IMG/VR virus record: IMGVR_UViG_3300037493_002833
Location: 1-50,143 of that record
Source of the DNA: a virus
DNA length: 50,143 nt
Reading direction: 5' to 3' (one strand)
Below the pieces are notes generated by a model. The model saw only the letters and a list, made by a program, of their open reading frames with translations, was not told the origin of the DNA and did no database searches. The translations under genes were made by a program, and so were the position numbers. This document shows, one piece after another, positions 19,901-28,107 of the stretch; the stretch's first letter is position 1; each line of letters opens with the position of its first letter.

Positions 19901-20627
19901 CTACATTGTTATTAGTAATTACGCTTGTGTATGTATCAGTAAGAATATTTATAGGCAATGGAACTGCGCTTATTGGACTAAATGTACTTTTTTCAAAGTC
20001 ATCATATACGTATCTGTACTTAAATCTAAATAGTTTGTTTCTTAAATTGTTTGCCCTTCTATTTACATCGTTTCCGTAAATATTGCTTGGCGGTGATAGT
20101 GGAGGCATCTTTGCCACATCAATTATATTCCTTTCTATTGGGTTGTAATCACCAGCTTTTACTGTTTGGATATTAAACCCTGTTGGTCTGTCTAAGCTAT
20201 CTAAGAAATAAAGCATATCACCTTCCGTTTCTCTTGGGAAAACATTTATGCTTGTAATCTTTTCGTGTTCAGTAAACCCTAAAATATCTACGCTATCTGT
20301 ATCGGTTAAGTTTGATAAAATAGGACTGATAGTTCTTGTTGAATTATCGTATTCTAATATCAAGTGATAGCTATTGCTATTCCATACAAAATATATGATT
20401 GTATCTCTTAGTGTATGAGGGTATGCGCCTATTACTTTATTAGTTCCTGCGGGTAATGTATATCCTACTAATTGGTTTCCTACAATGTTAGTTATTACTA
20501 AGTCGTTTGAACCCTGAATAGCATCTTTAGTAACATTTAGTGCATCTATATATGCGTTTGGTTGTACCCTATATGGGCTGTCATCCAAATTAAGTCCTGC
20601 ACTAAAATCACTTTTTATACTTTGCAT
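16965..20627 (-). CDS. Tail nozzle/stabilisation protein (tubular-protein-B-like, crAss 'muzzle' analogue)
   Basis: The 1220-residue, beta-rich protein starts MQSIKSDFSAGLNLDDSPYR with the motif NAYIDALNVTKDAIQGSND. It then reads as blade-like repeats (KVIGAYPHTLRDTIIYFVWN; YHLILEYDNSTRTI), the beta-propeller signature of podoviral stabilisation or nozzle proteins. Two similar insert modules (VTIKFKRLSDSAIVTAATYT and VKIKLRRLSDSVIVDASSVI, about residues 314 and 502) look like duplicated Ig-like domains. It would form the distal tube that contacts the host. It abuts the 90-residue gene (stop and start share one base). Confidence 0.75.
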   Translation of the reverse strand: MQSIKSDFSAGLNLDDSPYRVQPNAYIDALNVTKDAIQGSNDLVITNIVGNQLVGYTLPAGTNKVIGAYPHTLRDTIIYFVWNSNSYHLILEYDNSTRTISPILSNLTDTDSVDILGFTEHEKITSINVFPRETEGDMLYFLDSLDRPTGFNIQTVKAGDYNPIERNIIDVAKMPPLSPPSNIYGNDVNRRANNLRNKLFRFKYRYVYDDFEKSTFSPISAVPLPINILTDTYTSVITNNNVVRLSLNSGSKNVKAIELGMSFVEKSNDWNDFVLVESINTAFTVAATVYSELALTTTYAYDFRGLPKAGTVVTIKFKRLSDSAIVTAATYTTIAGDNANTVATALAVNAGVVGLSLATTDEGALYLLFDKALYEYSTTTLVEPSNVFVENVDFPYSFYNDGVYPNIDISESILLFDAVPEKANAQELANGNVLTYWGITEGYNRDLVPKVNIEVNTVAAGGGVSTGSLNGALVDLGVYVPGTNRYQITFTGIPSVGTSVKIKLRRLSDSVIVDASSVITVAGDTATTVTSKTFTSINAINIAEVSFVSNPTGVIRFYIFTATYEFVNLEITPDASSTSSNSIATFPFSTERRLGLVYFDQKGKTNGVLYNNKVTFPAYAENISQEVLLPYINSKIYHTPPDWAYSYQWVMTKENTNYLYWITGGVNKTESNYLYFDVSNLPLNQRKFPTTAEVLSYTFQDGDRVRLIRNDTTNVVFDDTYDAAVEGLVVDPKINGVATTGTFLKIKKIAPFNDGLFTSNFFVIQIYRPSQQLAGSGNQVYYEYGEEYRILNPTLSTRYHAGQVTDQDIATNLPAEFNFYNGDAYFRQRTVVISETGTALFNVLDRNFVDFYISAVNSIDGRPNIVDENARRAYYSTMVRFGQAYQPNTNINGLNRFFPLNFDEYDLSAGDIMRVKVRDRYIRVFQKFKVGSVPIFNQISKNADGTQLLVVTDKLLNPIQYYAGNKGIGEHAESLASYNFADYFTTNVVGEICRISNDGLAPISVLYKVNSWATEKLPLRTGNYKVYGAFDQRLNNYIVALEATGTDAAATLIFDEEANTFDSFVSLYPEMMTTLGTLMVSFKNGQLYTHDSSTYNNFFGVQYDSTITPVFNQGVAAVKSFMALEEKTSNVWDCPEIETSLMSYGSTPQQSNLVASDFRLLEGKWCSPLLRDSNSIGGVEGGDTLKGDWIKIKMRNINASNLVSLNLVGVRFIDSPLNNR

Positions 20628-20899
20628 TATGTAAGGAATTGTTCGGGTTCTGTTAATATAATTTTATTTTCATCAAGCAACGAATACTGCACATCTTGTA
20701 TGATAATAACAGGATTAGTTAGAGATTGCGGGTACAAAATCCTATCACCAATATTATACCCTAACGTATTAAAGTTCTTTTCTTCTATATATCCAAAAGT
20801 TAATAAATCAGAATTTATAGGTAATGATATATTATACACACTTGCAGTAGGTGTTACTACAAGGTATGGTGGCTTTAAATATATTTGTATTGGTAGCAT
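20627..20899 (-). CDS. Small hypothetical virion protein
   Basis: The 90-residue beta-rich protein (MLPIQIYLKPPYLVVTPTAS) has no cysteine, signal peptide or membrane segment. It shares single stop/start bases with both neighbours, so it is translated in a tight cistron with the connector and nozzle genes. It is likely a tail accessory or joint protein; no family recognised. Confidence 0.65.
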   Translation of the reverse strand: MLPIQIYLKPPYLVVTPTASVYNISLPINSDLLTFGYIEEKNFNTLGYNIGDRILYPQSLTNPVIIIQDVQYSLLDENKIILTEPEQFLT

Positions 20900-21669
20900 T
20901 AAGTTTTAACTGTTAGTCTTGTGCTTTCTAATGTTGATTGATAAGCGTCTTGTATTGAAAGAGGCTTGTACCTTAATACCGCTAATCTCCTTTCGTTAAA
21001 ATAATCATGCCTACGATCTCTCTTATCCCCTAATGTTCCCCTTCTACTATTCGGTAGGCTAATTATATCTTTCCATCTTAGATAGGCTATAACCGCCTCC
21101 CTAAACTGTACAGGGAGGTGATAGGTTTCGCCCTCTTTAGGACTTGCAATGTATTCCAATATAAGATACTCGTACTTAAATGTTTCATTAAGTAGTATAA
21201 CTCCGTTTGCATTATCAATCTTAAAACTACCCACGAATGGCGCACCGCTTGGTAATCCGTAAAGATTTCCAAAAGTACCATTATCGTAGTAATTATAAAA
21301 AACTCCACTTTGCGGATTATAAATATTAGATAGGCTGTTATCTTGTGTTTTTGCAATTCTGTCTGGTAATAAATCTGCGTATGTTGTTAGTTTGTTGTTG
21401 TAATTAAGTGTTACCACTTCACCCCTATCATTCAGTACTCCTACTTTTGAGTAGTTTAAATAATCTTCGGGAAGTGTTACTGTAAGGTTTGAATTAATAG
21501 GTAGCTTTACTGATTTTACAGTATAAAAGAAGTCTAAGCCTAATTCATCCAATGCCCTAAATGCCAAATTAAAGCACTTAAAATACTTATGTACTCCTTG
21601 CTCTGATTCATCAAGGTAAAAGTTGATACATTCATCTAACCCTACCCATTGGCGATTTTGTATTGACAT
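20899..21669 (-). CDS. Connector/ring (tubular-protein-A-like) protein
   Basis: The 256-residue protein has an N-terminal helical part (DECINFYLDESEQGVHKYFK, FNLAFRALDELGLDFFYTVK). A beta region follows with LPEDYLNYSKVGVLNDRGEVV, then a C-terminal helix (PVQFREAVIAYLRWKDIIS). This helix-beta-helix layout, with a LPxDYxxYxKVG strand turn, is typical of head-to-tail or ring proteins in Bacteroidota podoviruses. It lies between GroES and the nozzle. The exact ring position (first or second adaptor) cannot be told from sequence alone. Confidence 0.65.
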   Translation of the reverse strand: MSIQNRQWVGLDECINFYLDESEQGVHKYFKCFNLAFRALDELGLDFFYTVKSVKLPINSNLTVTLPEDYLNYSKVGVLNDRGEVVTLNYNNKLTTYADLLPDRIAKTQDNSLSNIYNPQSGVFYNYYDNGTFGNLYGLPSGAPFVGSFKIDNANGVILLNETFKYEYLILEYIASPKEGETYHLPVQFREAVIAYLRWKDIISLPNSRRGTLGDKRDRRHDYFNERRLAVLRYKPLSIQDAYQSTLESTRLTVKT

Positions 21670-21677
21670 TTCTTTTT

Positions 21678-21947
21678 TTAATTTTCAAGTGCTATAATGG
21701 CTACATCTTCCATCATGTAAAATAATTCTCCATCACATTCAATAGGCATACCCCAACCATGTACTCTATAACCTATATCACCTTTCTTTAGTTTCATAGG
21801 TCTTTTACTTGTACCATTACCTACTGCTACTACTTCTACTCTATCACTATCTTTTACCAACATATCGGGGATATATAATCCACTATCGGTAACATTTGCT
21901 CCCTTAAAAGGCTTTACTACTATTTTGTTTGCTAACGGCTTGACCAT
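21678..21947 (-). CDS. Phage GroES-type co-chaperonin
   Basis: The 89-residue protein has the GroES/Cpn10 pattern: VKPLANKIVVKPF at the start, a mobile-loop region ending SGLYIPD (about residues 22-28), VEVVAVGNGT (33-42), a KKGDIGYRVHGWG strand turn, then GELFYMMEDVAIIALE. Like T4 gp31, a phage co-chaperonin can replace host GroES on GroEL to fold phage proteins, classically the capsid protein. Its place in the virion operon a few genes downstream of the capsid gene fits. The first 16 bases overlap the HAD gene. Confidence 0.85.
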   Translation of the reverse strand: MVKPLANKIVVKPFKGANVTDSGLYIPDMLVKDSDRVEVVAVGNGTSKRPMKLKKGDIGYRVHGWGMPIECDGELFYMMEDVAIIALEN

Positions 21948-22249
21948 AAAACAGGTATCGTATTTGTATAGTTTTTAATAGCTTCAAATTCATCTTCAAT
22001 GTTATCAAAGTAAATATCAGCGTTTAACATTTTCAAAGTTTCTAACTTAGGTTTGTGCGAACAATAAAATACACTATGTTCACTCATTCCTATTTTATCT
22101 AACATCGGCTTTAAGGCTTTCTTATTAAAGTCATTGTCTGTCCTTGCGGTTACAATATAAACTTCATTTCTTTCTCTTATCAGTTTTTTCGCCAATGCCT
22201 GTAACCTTACATCATCAAGTGTTCCATCGTAATCAAAACATATTGTCAT
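21932..22249 (-). CDS. Small HAD-superfamily phosphatase-like protein
   Basis: The 105-residue protein shows the HAD motifs in order: FDYDGTL (nucleophile D6, acid/base D8), VTART (T34), a lysine region SHKPKLETL (K66/K68), and acidic DIYFDNIEDE (D78, D82). The small cap-less size matches phage and Bacteroidota HAD proteins of uncertain substrate. Possible roles are nucleotide or polynucleotide 3'-phosphatase or sugar phosphatase; the sugar genes in this genome make the last attractive but unproven. It lies between a ring protein gene and GroES. Confidence 0.8.
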   Translation of the reverse strand: MTICFDYDGTLDDVRLQALAKKLIRERNEVYIVTARTDNDFNKKALKPMLDKIGMSEHSVFYCSHKPKLETLKMLNADIYFDNIEDEFEAIKNYTNTIPVLWSSR

Positions 22250-22252
22250 AAA

Positions 22253-22888
22253 TTATGTTGTCTTTATCGCACCATTGCCATCATTGGCAGCGTCTTCGGC
22301 TTGGTTTCTTTCAAGTATTAATAACTTAGAACAATAATCAATAATTACAGGTATGTAATCATCAGGTACAATTAATTCACTTGTCAAATCGGTACTATTC
22401 CCCCCACTAATCATTGTTACACTTGCCGTATAATCACTCATTAATATGGGTGTTAATACTTTTGCATAATTTCCCTCAATATAATAAAGAACTTTGTTAG
22501 GTACACTTCTCATATTCCCCACATAACCTACCTGACTTATTCCTAAAGGTATTGCATCTATTGATACTTTTTTCGTTGCGCTTTTAAATCTTACATTAGA
22601 AATACCTTCATTCCTACCTACCGCTACTGGTATTTGCGGTAATTCAAACTTCCACAAAAAGTTTTCATCCTGTGTTATTGATATGCCCTTAAAGGTACTA
22701 TAAAAACTATTATTAACATAGCCTACTCCGTCTAATTGTATTGATTCTTTATAGTTTTGCTTTACCGCAAGTGCTAACCCCTGATTGATATAAATATTTA
22801 TCAGATTATCGGTTATACTACTGTCTTGTGTTGGTTGCCCATTATGGACTAACCTTGATATTTGCTCTATAAGGACATTTCTTTTCAT
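22253..22888 (-). CDS. Connector/ring-type virion protein
   Basis: The 211-residue protein opens with a helix (MKRNVLIEQISRLVHNGQPT) and DNLINIYINQGLALAVKQNY, continues in beta strands and ends with a helical segment (VPDDYIPVIIDYCSKLLILE). This helix-beta-helix plan recurs in head-tail adaptor proteins, and its two neighbours are also structural. One base is shared with the previous gene's stop. Assignment rests on layout and position. Confidence 0.6.
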   Translation of the reverse strand: MKRNVLIEQISRLVHNGQPTQDSSITDNLINIYINQGLALAVKQNYKESIQLDGVGYVNNSFYSTFKGISITQDENFLWKFELPQIPVAVGRNEGISNVRFKSATKKVSIDAIPLGISQVGYVGNMRSVPNKVLYYIEGNYAKVLTPILMSDYTASVTMISGGNSTDLTSELIVPDDYIPVIIDYCSKLLILERNQAEDAANDGNGAIKTT

Positions 22889-23556
22889 TATTGACCTTGA
22901 TTTTTAATTTCGTTACTGTAAGCTATAACCTGATTTACTTGCAAATTTACGCCAACTAATTGTAAAACACGAACAATAATTTCTAAAATTGAAACATCAT
23001 CCCATATAGGGTCTACACTATTAATTGCGCTATATACTCTCCTTCCGTTTCCATCAAGTACATAACCCCAATATATCGGTGGAGGGTTTCTTACATAACT
23101 CATTTTTGCTTGTCCTACTGTTGTTGGTGCAAACTCAAATCCTGTATCTCTTAATTTATAAATTGGGTTATTCGCTACTGGGTCTATTACACTATTATAA
23201 GTAGAGAACCATTTATCTTGATCTGCAAATCTAATTCTGCTATATCCGTATATACTCCACATACTATCTGTCTGCACATAATCAGTAGGATAAGGGGAAA
23301 ATCCAGTACTATCTACATTTAATGTGTACCCATAAATTACAGGTGTTAAACGCTGCCTTACTACTGAATTTTGCCCCAATTCTACCCTCGCTATTGGTCT
23401 ACCCGCTTGATATTGTTGTAGGCTACCTAATAGAAATGAAACATAACTGTTCTGTGCTAAATTAGCGATACGATTAAATTCCTCACTTGTTAATACCCCA
23501 TTTTGTGATTTATTAAAAGCGTATTGCACCAATAAATACATATCATTTACAGTCAT
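22888..23556 (-). CDS. Virion structural protein, head-tail connector candidate
   Basis: The 222-residue protein starts MTVNDMYLLVQYAFNKSQNG, followed by LTSEEFNRIANLAQNSYVSF and QQYQAGRPIARVELGQNSVV. I associate this N terminus (VNxxYxLVxyxxNK...GxxTxxEFNxxxxxAQ) with structural proteins beside ring genes in crAss-like and other Bacteroidota phages, from memory. The C-terminal helix has DDVSILEIIVRVLQLVGVNL. It follows the 294-residue structural gene after 11 bases and shares one base with the 211-residue gene. Confidence 0.6.
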   Translation of the reverse strand: MTVNDMYLLVQYAFNKSQNGVLTSEEFNRIANLAQNSYVSFLLGSLQQYQAGRPIARVELGQNSVVRQRLTPVIYGYTLNVDSTGFSPYPTDYVQTDSMWSIYGYSRIRFADQDKWFSTYNSVIDPVANNPIYKLRDTGFEFAPTTVGQAKMSYVRNPPPIYWGYVLDGNGRRVYSAINSVDPIWDDVSILEIIVRVLQLVGVNLQVNQVIAYSNEIKNQGQ

Positions 23557-23567
23557 GTTATTTTAAT

Positions 23568-24452
23568 TTATTTAATCACGTTATTTAATTGCTCTAAAAA
23601 TGCCCTTCCTTCATCGCTATTTGTCATTGCAAGTTCCACTAAATAATCTTGTGGTTTTCTTGCTGCTGGTATTTTACAAATCATACCACCGTTTGCCCAT
23701 GACACATTACCGTTACCACCACCTAAATCAATCTTTGCATCTAATATAGCTTTCTTTACTAAAAACGATACTTCTACTTCTTTTGAATTTAAGTTTTGCT
23801 GAAACTTTTTAGGATCACGTTTTGCAAATAACATCAATTCCCTTCTTATTCCATCATCAGTCTTAGGCTGCCCTAATTCATCATAGAAAATAATACCAAA
23901 GAAGTTAGCTAATTTTCTTGCCTTACCAATTTCCATTTTACTCGCTTCAATAGCCATATCCATTTCAAGCATTTCTTTATCAAGTGCCGCTTGTTGTTGT
24001 TTAGCAGGGTTGTATTCAAAAAATTCATTTTTGCTACCACCTCTACGAGAAGGATTGTCTATTAAGTGTCTGCAATTTTGAATGAAGTCTAATGTAAGTG
24101 TGTCCCAATCTGGAACTCTAAGTACACCTCCCTCAAACTGCAAAGACCTTCTGTTATTTCTAATAAAATCTTTATCCTTTAATGTTTCTACTAAGTCTGA
24201 ACCCCAAATGCTATTTGCTCCTGTAAGTAACCAAATCCTTTCCATTTTCTTGGTTTGAGGATTAATTACGTCATCTATCCCATCTATGTAAACTCTGCCT
24301 TTCTTTTGTGTGTTTACTAACTTGTAGATGATCCACTTTGTTTCATTACTTTTTGCATTTTGCATAGCCAATTCAGAAATTTCATTTGCTATATCTAATC
24401 CAATTTGCGATTGTGTATTCATTGACGTTTGTACGTCTTTAAATTTTGCCAT
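23568..24452 (-). CDS. Virion structural protein downstream of the capsid gene
   Basis: The 294-residue, charged, mostly helical protein (MAKFKDVQTSMNTQSQIGLD...) has a beta segment (KKGRVYIDGIDDVINPQTKK) and a long helix with QQQAALDKEMLEMDMAIEAS. No enzyme motif. It was probably adjacent to the major capsid gene until the GIY-YIG gene came between them, since neighbours on both sides are head genes. It may be a capsid-associated or completion protein; no family named with certainty. Confidence 0.6.
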   Translation of the reverse strand: MAKFKDVQTSMNTQSQIGLDIANEISELAMQNAKSNETKWIIYKLVNTQKKGRVYIDGIDDVINPQTKKMERIWLLTGANSIWGSDLVETLKDKDFIRNNRRSLQFEGGVLRVPDWDTLTLDFIQNCRHLIDNPSRRGGSKNEFFEYNPAKQQQAALDKEMLEMDMAIEASKMEIGKARKLANFFGIIFYDELGQPKTDDGIRRELMLFAKRDPKKFQQNLNSKEVEVSFLVKKAILDAKIDLGGGNGNVSWANGGMICKIPAARKPQDYLVELAMTNSDEGRAFLEQLNNVIK

Positions 24453-24484
24453 TTTTTTTATTTTTAACTTTTACGAAATAAATT

Positions 24485-24503
24485 CTCCTTCATCCCGAAG
24501 GTG
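24485..24503. terminator. Weak stem-loop between the homing endonuclease and the next structural gene
   Basis: CCTTC (24487-24491) pairs with GAAGG (24497-24501) over a 5-base loop, with one more C-G pair outside a mismatch. On the plus strand it is followed by seven Ts; on the transcribed minus strand only an A/T-rich tract follows, so termination of the late transcript is doubtful. It may block antisense transcription or simply mark the edge of the inserted endonuclease gene. Confidence 0.35.
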
Positions 24504-24515
24504 TTTTTTTAAAAA

Positions 24516-25406
24516 TTATGAAGCTATTTTAGCCTCATACAAATCTTTGTATATAAAAATATGACCGCTTCTTAAAGGCTTACCATTATTGTATAATGCA
24601 GCCCTATTAATTGACGTTTTCGGAACATTTAATTCTTTTGACGCTTCCAACGAAGAATCATATTCTTTTATTTTTTCCCCAATTATGTAATATACGGGTC
24701 TTTTAACAGTCGGCACATTAATCTTACCAATAGCTATTTTATTTTCAGGGCATTCTGATTCATACCTAAAATAATATTTACCCGATACCCAAGAATTTGT
24801 TTTTAACGACTGGGATATATTAGCCCTATTCAATGAAAGTGATTTTGCTGCTTCTACCAATGAACAAAAAGTGCCAACTAAATTTCCATTAACGCCAAAA
24901 CACTTTACAGCTTTTATACACTTTAGCCTCCCTTTCTCTGCTCCCCACTTAGGAATCGTAGTACCTCTACTTTTATTTATTTTTGATATTTTTTCTCCTG
25001 CCATCCTTTTTGATTCCTCTGTATGTTTCCTTCCAAAAAACGGATTCCCTTCTCCTGAAAATAGCTTTGATTGTTTTTCTCTTAAATCCAACCTATGCAG
25101 CCAACTACCCTTGTTACCATCCCCGCCAATTGTCATGTTCATCCCGCCTTCTCCAAAATAAGAATAACTTTTAAAATACTCAATCCAAAACATTTCCCTT
25201 TCATTCAAAAGTTCTTTTTCAACCGTTTCTATTATTTCGACCAAGTGAGCATCCCATCCATATTTTCTAATACTATTATACAAAATGGTATTTAACTTTT
25301 CTTTCTTTGATGCACATTTATGCCCATTAATTCTCGTCCTGAAATCAGTTGCTTTGCCGATATAAATTCGGTTTTTTGGACTTGTTATTTTGTATATTAC
25401 TCCCAT
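24516..25406 (-). CDS. Free-standing GIY-YIG homing endonuclease with NUMOD domains
   Basis: The 296-residue protein has the GIY-YIG catalytic module at its N terminus: IYKIT (4-8), IYIGKATDFRTRINGH (IYIG 14-17, arginine at 23) and NEREMFWIEYF carrying the metal-binding glutamate. A NUMOD3 helix-loop (GNPFFGRKHTEESK, about 120-133) and two NUMOD1-like DNA-binding segments follow (SLVEAAKSLSLNRANISQSL near 182 and SSLEASKELNVPKTSINRAA near 250). Such proteins cut DNA at a specific site in phages that lack the gene and so spread by gene conversion. It sits between capsid and the next virion gene, 11 bases after a strong hairpin. Confidence 0.9.
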   Translation of the reverse strand: MGVIYKITSPKNRIYIGKATDFRTRINGHKCASKKEKLNTILYNSIRKYGWDAHLVEIIETVEKELLNEREMFWIEYFKSYSYFGEGGMNMTIGGDGNKGSWLHRLDLREKQSKLFSGEGNPFFGRKHTEESKRMAGEKISKINKSRGTTIPKWGAEKGRLKCIKAVKCFGVNGNLVGTFCSLVEAAKSLSLNRANISQSLKTNSWVSGKYYFRYESECPENKIAIGKINVPTVKRPVYYIIGEKIKEYDSSLEASKELNVPKTSINRAALYNNGKPLRSGHIFIYKDLYEAKIAS

Positions 25407-25417
25407 TTTTTTAAAAG

Positions 25418-25447
25418 GTTAGGTGATGTATAAAAACATCACCTAAC
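25418..25447 (-). terminator. Perfect 12-bp stem-loop directly after the major capsid gene
   Basis: GTTAGGTGATGT pairs perfectly with ACATCACCTAAC across a 6-base ATAAAA loop (TTTTAT in the minus-strand transcript). It begins 13 bases beyond the capsid stop codon and ends 11 bases before the homing-endonuclease ATG. In the transcript it is followed by CCUUUUAAAA, a short U-tract. It probably ends or attenuates the capsid transcript and may protect its 3' end, keeping the endonuclease weakly expressed. Confidence 0.75.
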
Positions 25448-25460
25448 TAATTGATTTACA

Positions 25461-26885
25461 TTAACTTGTTACCTGAATGAACTGATTTGCAGCTACAATT
25501 CTTAAACCGCGATAGCAAACCATTTCAACATGGTCTCTTAAAGTGCCGTCAGTTGGGTTCAAAGAACCACCACCCCACTGCCATACACGAATACCATTAC
25601 CAGTTGTACCGCCACGCTGAGGCTGCTGATACATAACTGTGATATTTTTGTAAGACTTAGTGCTGTCTTTGCTATCCCTTGTAGAACCTTGTGGGCAAAT
25701 GATACCATAGTTACGGAACGCATCGGTAGTAGGTGTTTTACCTGTTGTTACCTCTGTATTGAACTGTGAGTATTTTTTAACACCAAATCTGTAACCATCA
25801 ATTTGAATACTTTGTACTCCGTAATTAATGTTTGCTTCTTCGGAACGCTCATTGCTACCCCATACCCATGCTCCTGCTGGGAACTCTTTAAAGATACCAT
25901 CAGAGAAGTTTTGACGTTGGTAAATATCTTGCAACCAAAGGTTATCTTTAGCGCAACCGTTTACGTCCATGATACGAGTAATTTCATGCAATTTTGCAAT
26001 ATCCAAAGTACCCGGAGTGTAAGTTACTGTTTCACCACCAGCATCAATTTGAGAGATAAAACCTTGTGTACCTACTGAATTGCTAAGTCCTGTGTTATTT
26101 TGAATATCACCACGCATTAATTTCTGCTCAATGTTATTCTTATAACGAGTGTTTGCTTTTACAAGTCCTTTCAGAGTGAAATAACTTGTTCCAGCTTGAC
26201 CACCACCTGCCATTTCAGAACCGCTTACACCACTATTGTAGTAAACTTCTGTCATTTCAGCAAGGTCAGTTGCACTCCATGATTCACGCATTTCGGTTAC
26301 TGTCCCTGTGTATTTTTGATCTAAGTGAATCAATGGTTCAATAGAAGAAGATGCTTCGCCTACGTCCATGTTACCACCAAAGATTAATACCTCACCTGCT
26401 AACAGATTCAAAGAAGCTGCTGATACAAATGCTTGTGTAGATTTTTTAGGTCTAACTGTGAAAGTAAATGCACTTGGAGTAGTATCATCTACTGCAAGGA
26501 TAACACCTTCTACGTTGCTTGATGCAACTCTTACTGTTTCACCTGCTCTTAGTGGAGATTCAGTTGTAGAGAAATAATCGGCTGCTGCGATAGATAATGT
26601 TACTGTTGCTCCTGCTGCTGGTGCTACCACCGCAGTAAGGTTACTTACAGCTACCATCAATTTACCTCTGTTTTCAAACCAAAAGAAATCTCTGTTTTTA
26701 ACTTCTTCCATGCCACCATAAGTAGCTAACCACATAAAAAATTCTTCACTACCGTACTTTTCAACATATTTGTTATAGTACTGTGGGGTCAATAACTGTA
26801 AGTCAGAGATTAACGCCCGATTCACTCCACCTTCTACGCTAATTGCGCCCGGTTGGAGGATGTTGCTTGTTGGGATTCCTGCCAT
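25461..26885 (-). CDS. Major capsid protein (HK97-fold, crAss-like)
   Basis: The 474-residue protein opens MAGIPTSNILQPGAISVEGG with LISDLQLLTPQYYNKYVEKY, then a FFMWLATYGGMEEVKNRDFF segment. A long beta-rich middle (residues about 80-170, an inserted domain) follows, then helical P-domain-like and beta A-domain-like regions ending VCYRGLRIVAANQFIQVTS. Length, the 'LLTPxYxxKxVEKYGxExFFxW' start and neighbours fit the major capsid protein of crAss-like and related phages. The scaffold gene lies immediately upstream. A long AT-rich leader precedes the start and a 12-bp stem-loop follows the stop. Confidence 0.8.
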   Translation of the reverse strand: MAGIPTSNILQPGAISVEGGVNRALISDLQLLTPQYYNKYVEKYGSEEFFMWLATYGGMEEVKNRDFFWFENRGKLMVAVSNLTAVVAPAAGATVTLSIAAADYFSTTESPLRAGETVRVASSNVEGVILAVDDTTPSAFTFTVRPKKSTQAFVSAASLNLLAGEVLIFGGNMDVGEASSSIEPLIHLDQKYTGTVTEMRESWSATDLAEMTEVYYNSGVSGSEMAGGGQAGTSYFTLKGLVKANTRYKNNIEQKLMRGDIQNNTGLSNSVGTQGFISQIDAGGETVTYTPGTLDIAKLHEITRIMDVNGCAKDNLWLQDIYQRQNFSDGIFKEFPAGAWVWGSNERSEEANINYGVQSIQIDGYRFGVKKYSQFNTEVTTGKTPTTDAFRNYGIICPQGSTRDSKDSTKSYKNITVMYQQPQRGGTTGNGIRVWQWGGGSLNPTDGTLRDHVEMVCYRGLRIVAANQFIQVTS

Positions 26886-26913
26886 TGTAATAAGTTTAAT
26901 TTTTAAAAAAAAT

Positions 26914-26932
26914 AATTGTTGTTTTTACAATT
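26914..26932 (-). terminator. Possible weak hairpin between scaffold and capsid genes
   Basis: AATTGT and ACAATT can form a 6-bp A/T-rich stem around a 7-base loop. On the minus-strand transcript it is followed by a run of eight Us just upstream of the capsid start. It overlaps the end of the scaffold stop codon. The stem is weak, so it may only modestly attenuate, or act as an RNA-processing signal that lets capsid and scaffold levels differ. Confidence 0.35.
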
Positions 26933-28091
26933 AGTTAGACCAGAAAAAGTCTTGCATCTTTTGAGTGTCATTTTTCTCACCTTCGGGTGCAAATGTTTTC
27001 TGACTGTTTCCTCCATCTACGTTAATGTTGCTTACTTTCTTACGATACTCTACTAATCTCTTATTTACTGCATCGTTCACAAACTTTTGTGATACTCTAT
27101 CTTCACTTTCTAACTTAGCTACATCTTTTGCAATTTGCGCTACATTTAATGTGTTATCTTCATTTACCCATCTTTGGGCAAATATAGCATTGGCATTAAA
27201 GTCGTTTTCTGCTAATGAATTAAGTTTTTCAGCAACATTTTTTTTCTCATCTTCTGATAGTGCGTAGTTTAGTGGTATAGCAACATCTTCGTCTTTATAC
27301 TCCATACTAAATCCATCAAATGACTTCATAAATGTTTCAACATTTTGCAAATAGTTTTCTGAAAATTTCTTACCTGCTGCCAATTCTTCTTGGGTAGGTA
27401 CGTTATTAACTTCTGCTTTTTGCGATATATTAGGAAGTACTAATTCTGCTTTGTATTTATCTAATTCAGGCTTTATTAATTTTGCCTCAATCATTAATTC
27501 TTTTTTTGCATCTGATAGTTTTTCACTCCATTCGTTTTTCCTTTCAGCAAATTCATCATCCGTTTCTTCAAACGTCTGTGTTGGTTCGGGAGGTAATGCA
27601 AATTGTTTGTTGTATTTGTAATCTATTTCATCAGGTGTTAAATCTTTATACTTTTGTTGCATACCAAATTTAATAATTTCGGCTGCTGTGTTTTCATTAA
27701 CCTCTCCTGATACTAACCTTTCTACTTTCTTTTTTTCGTTTAAGAAAGTATATAGTTCATCTTCTTTACCTTCTTTTACGTAATCAAAAAATGTTTTGCT
27801 TGTTTCGTTAGCAAATTCAAATTCTTTTGGTGCGGCATTTTTAGATTTACGCAATTCATCAATTTCTGTTTTTGCGCTTTCCCAATCTTTAAATCCCAAT
27901 TCTTTTTCAAGATAAGTATTAGCATCTACTATTTCTTCTTGCTCTTGTGTAGTTAATACTTTTTTGTTTTCTTCACCCTCTTGTGATTGCAAGGTAGAGG
28001 CATCTTGCCCCGCAGCACTTTCAGTCCAACTTCCTTCATCAAAAGGATTGGCTGTTAGTTGCTGTTCTTGCGTTTGTGTTGTTTCTTCCAT
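26931..28091 (-). CDS. Scaffolding protein candidate
   Basis: The 386-residue, highly charged, acidic protein is low in aromatic and cysteine residues and mostly helical or coiled-coil (NTYLEKELGFKDWESAKTEI; KKNVAEKLNSLAENDFNANA). A disordered E/Q/T-rich N terminus (METTQTQEQQ-like) and a short C-terminal tail (QKMQDFFWSN) complete it. These are hallmarks of phage capsid scaffolds, and it lies directly upstream of the capsid gene. No protease motif is seen. It could also be a head-minor protein. Confidence 0.7.
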   Translation of the reverse strand: MEETTQTQEQQLTANPFDEGSWTESAAGQDASTLQSQEGEENKKVLTTQEQEEIVDANTYLEKELGFKDWESAKTEIDELRKSKNAAPKEFEFANETSKTFFDYVKEGKEDELYTFLNEKKKVERLVSGEVNENTAAEIIKFGMQQKYKDLTPDEIDYKYNKQFALPPEPTQTFEETDDEFAERKNEWSEKLSDAKKELMIEAKLIKPELDKYKAELVLPNISQKAEVNNVPTQEELAAGKKFSENYLQNVETFMKSFDGFSMEYKDEDVAIPLNYALSEDEKKNVAEKLNSLAENDFNANAIFAQRWVNEDNTLNVAQIAKDVAKLESEDRVSQKFVNDAVNKRLVEYRKKVSNINVDGGNSQKTFAPEGEKNDTQKMQDFFWSN

Positions 28092-28107
28092 TTTTATTTA
28101 TTTATAT

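Noticed and set aside
25418-25447. GTTAGGT/ACCTAAC arms of the capsid hairpin as a second attC
   Set aside because: Although the arms match attC core patterns, the element is a short perfect hairpin with no L boxes or long spacer, so an intrinsic terminator is the simpler explanation.
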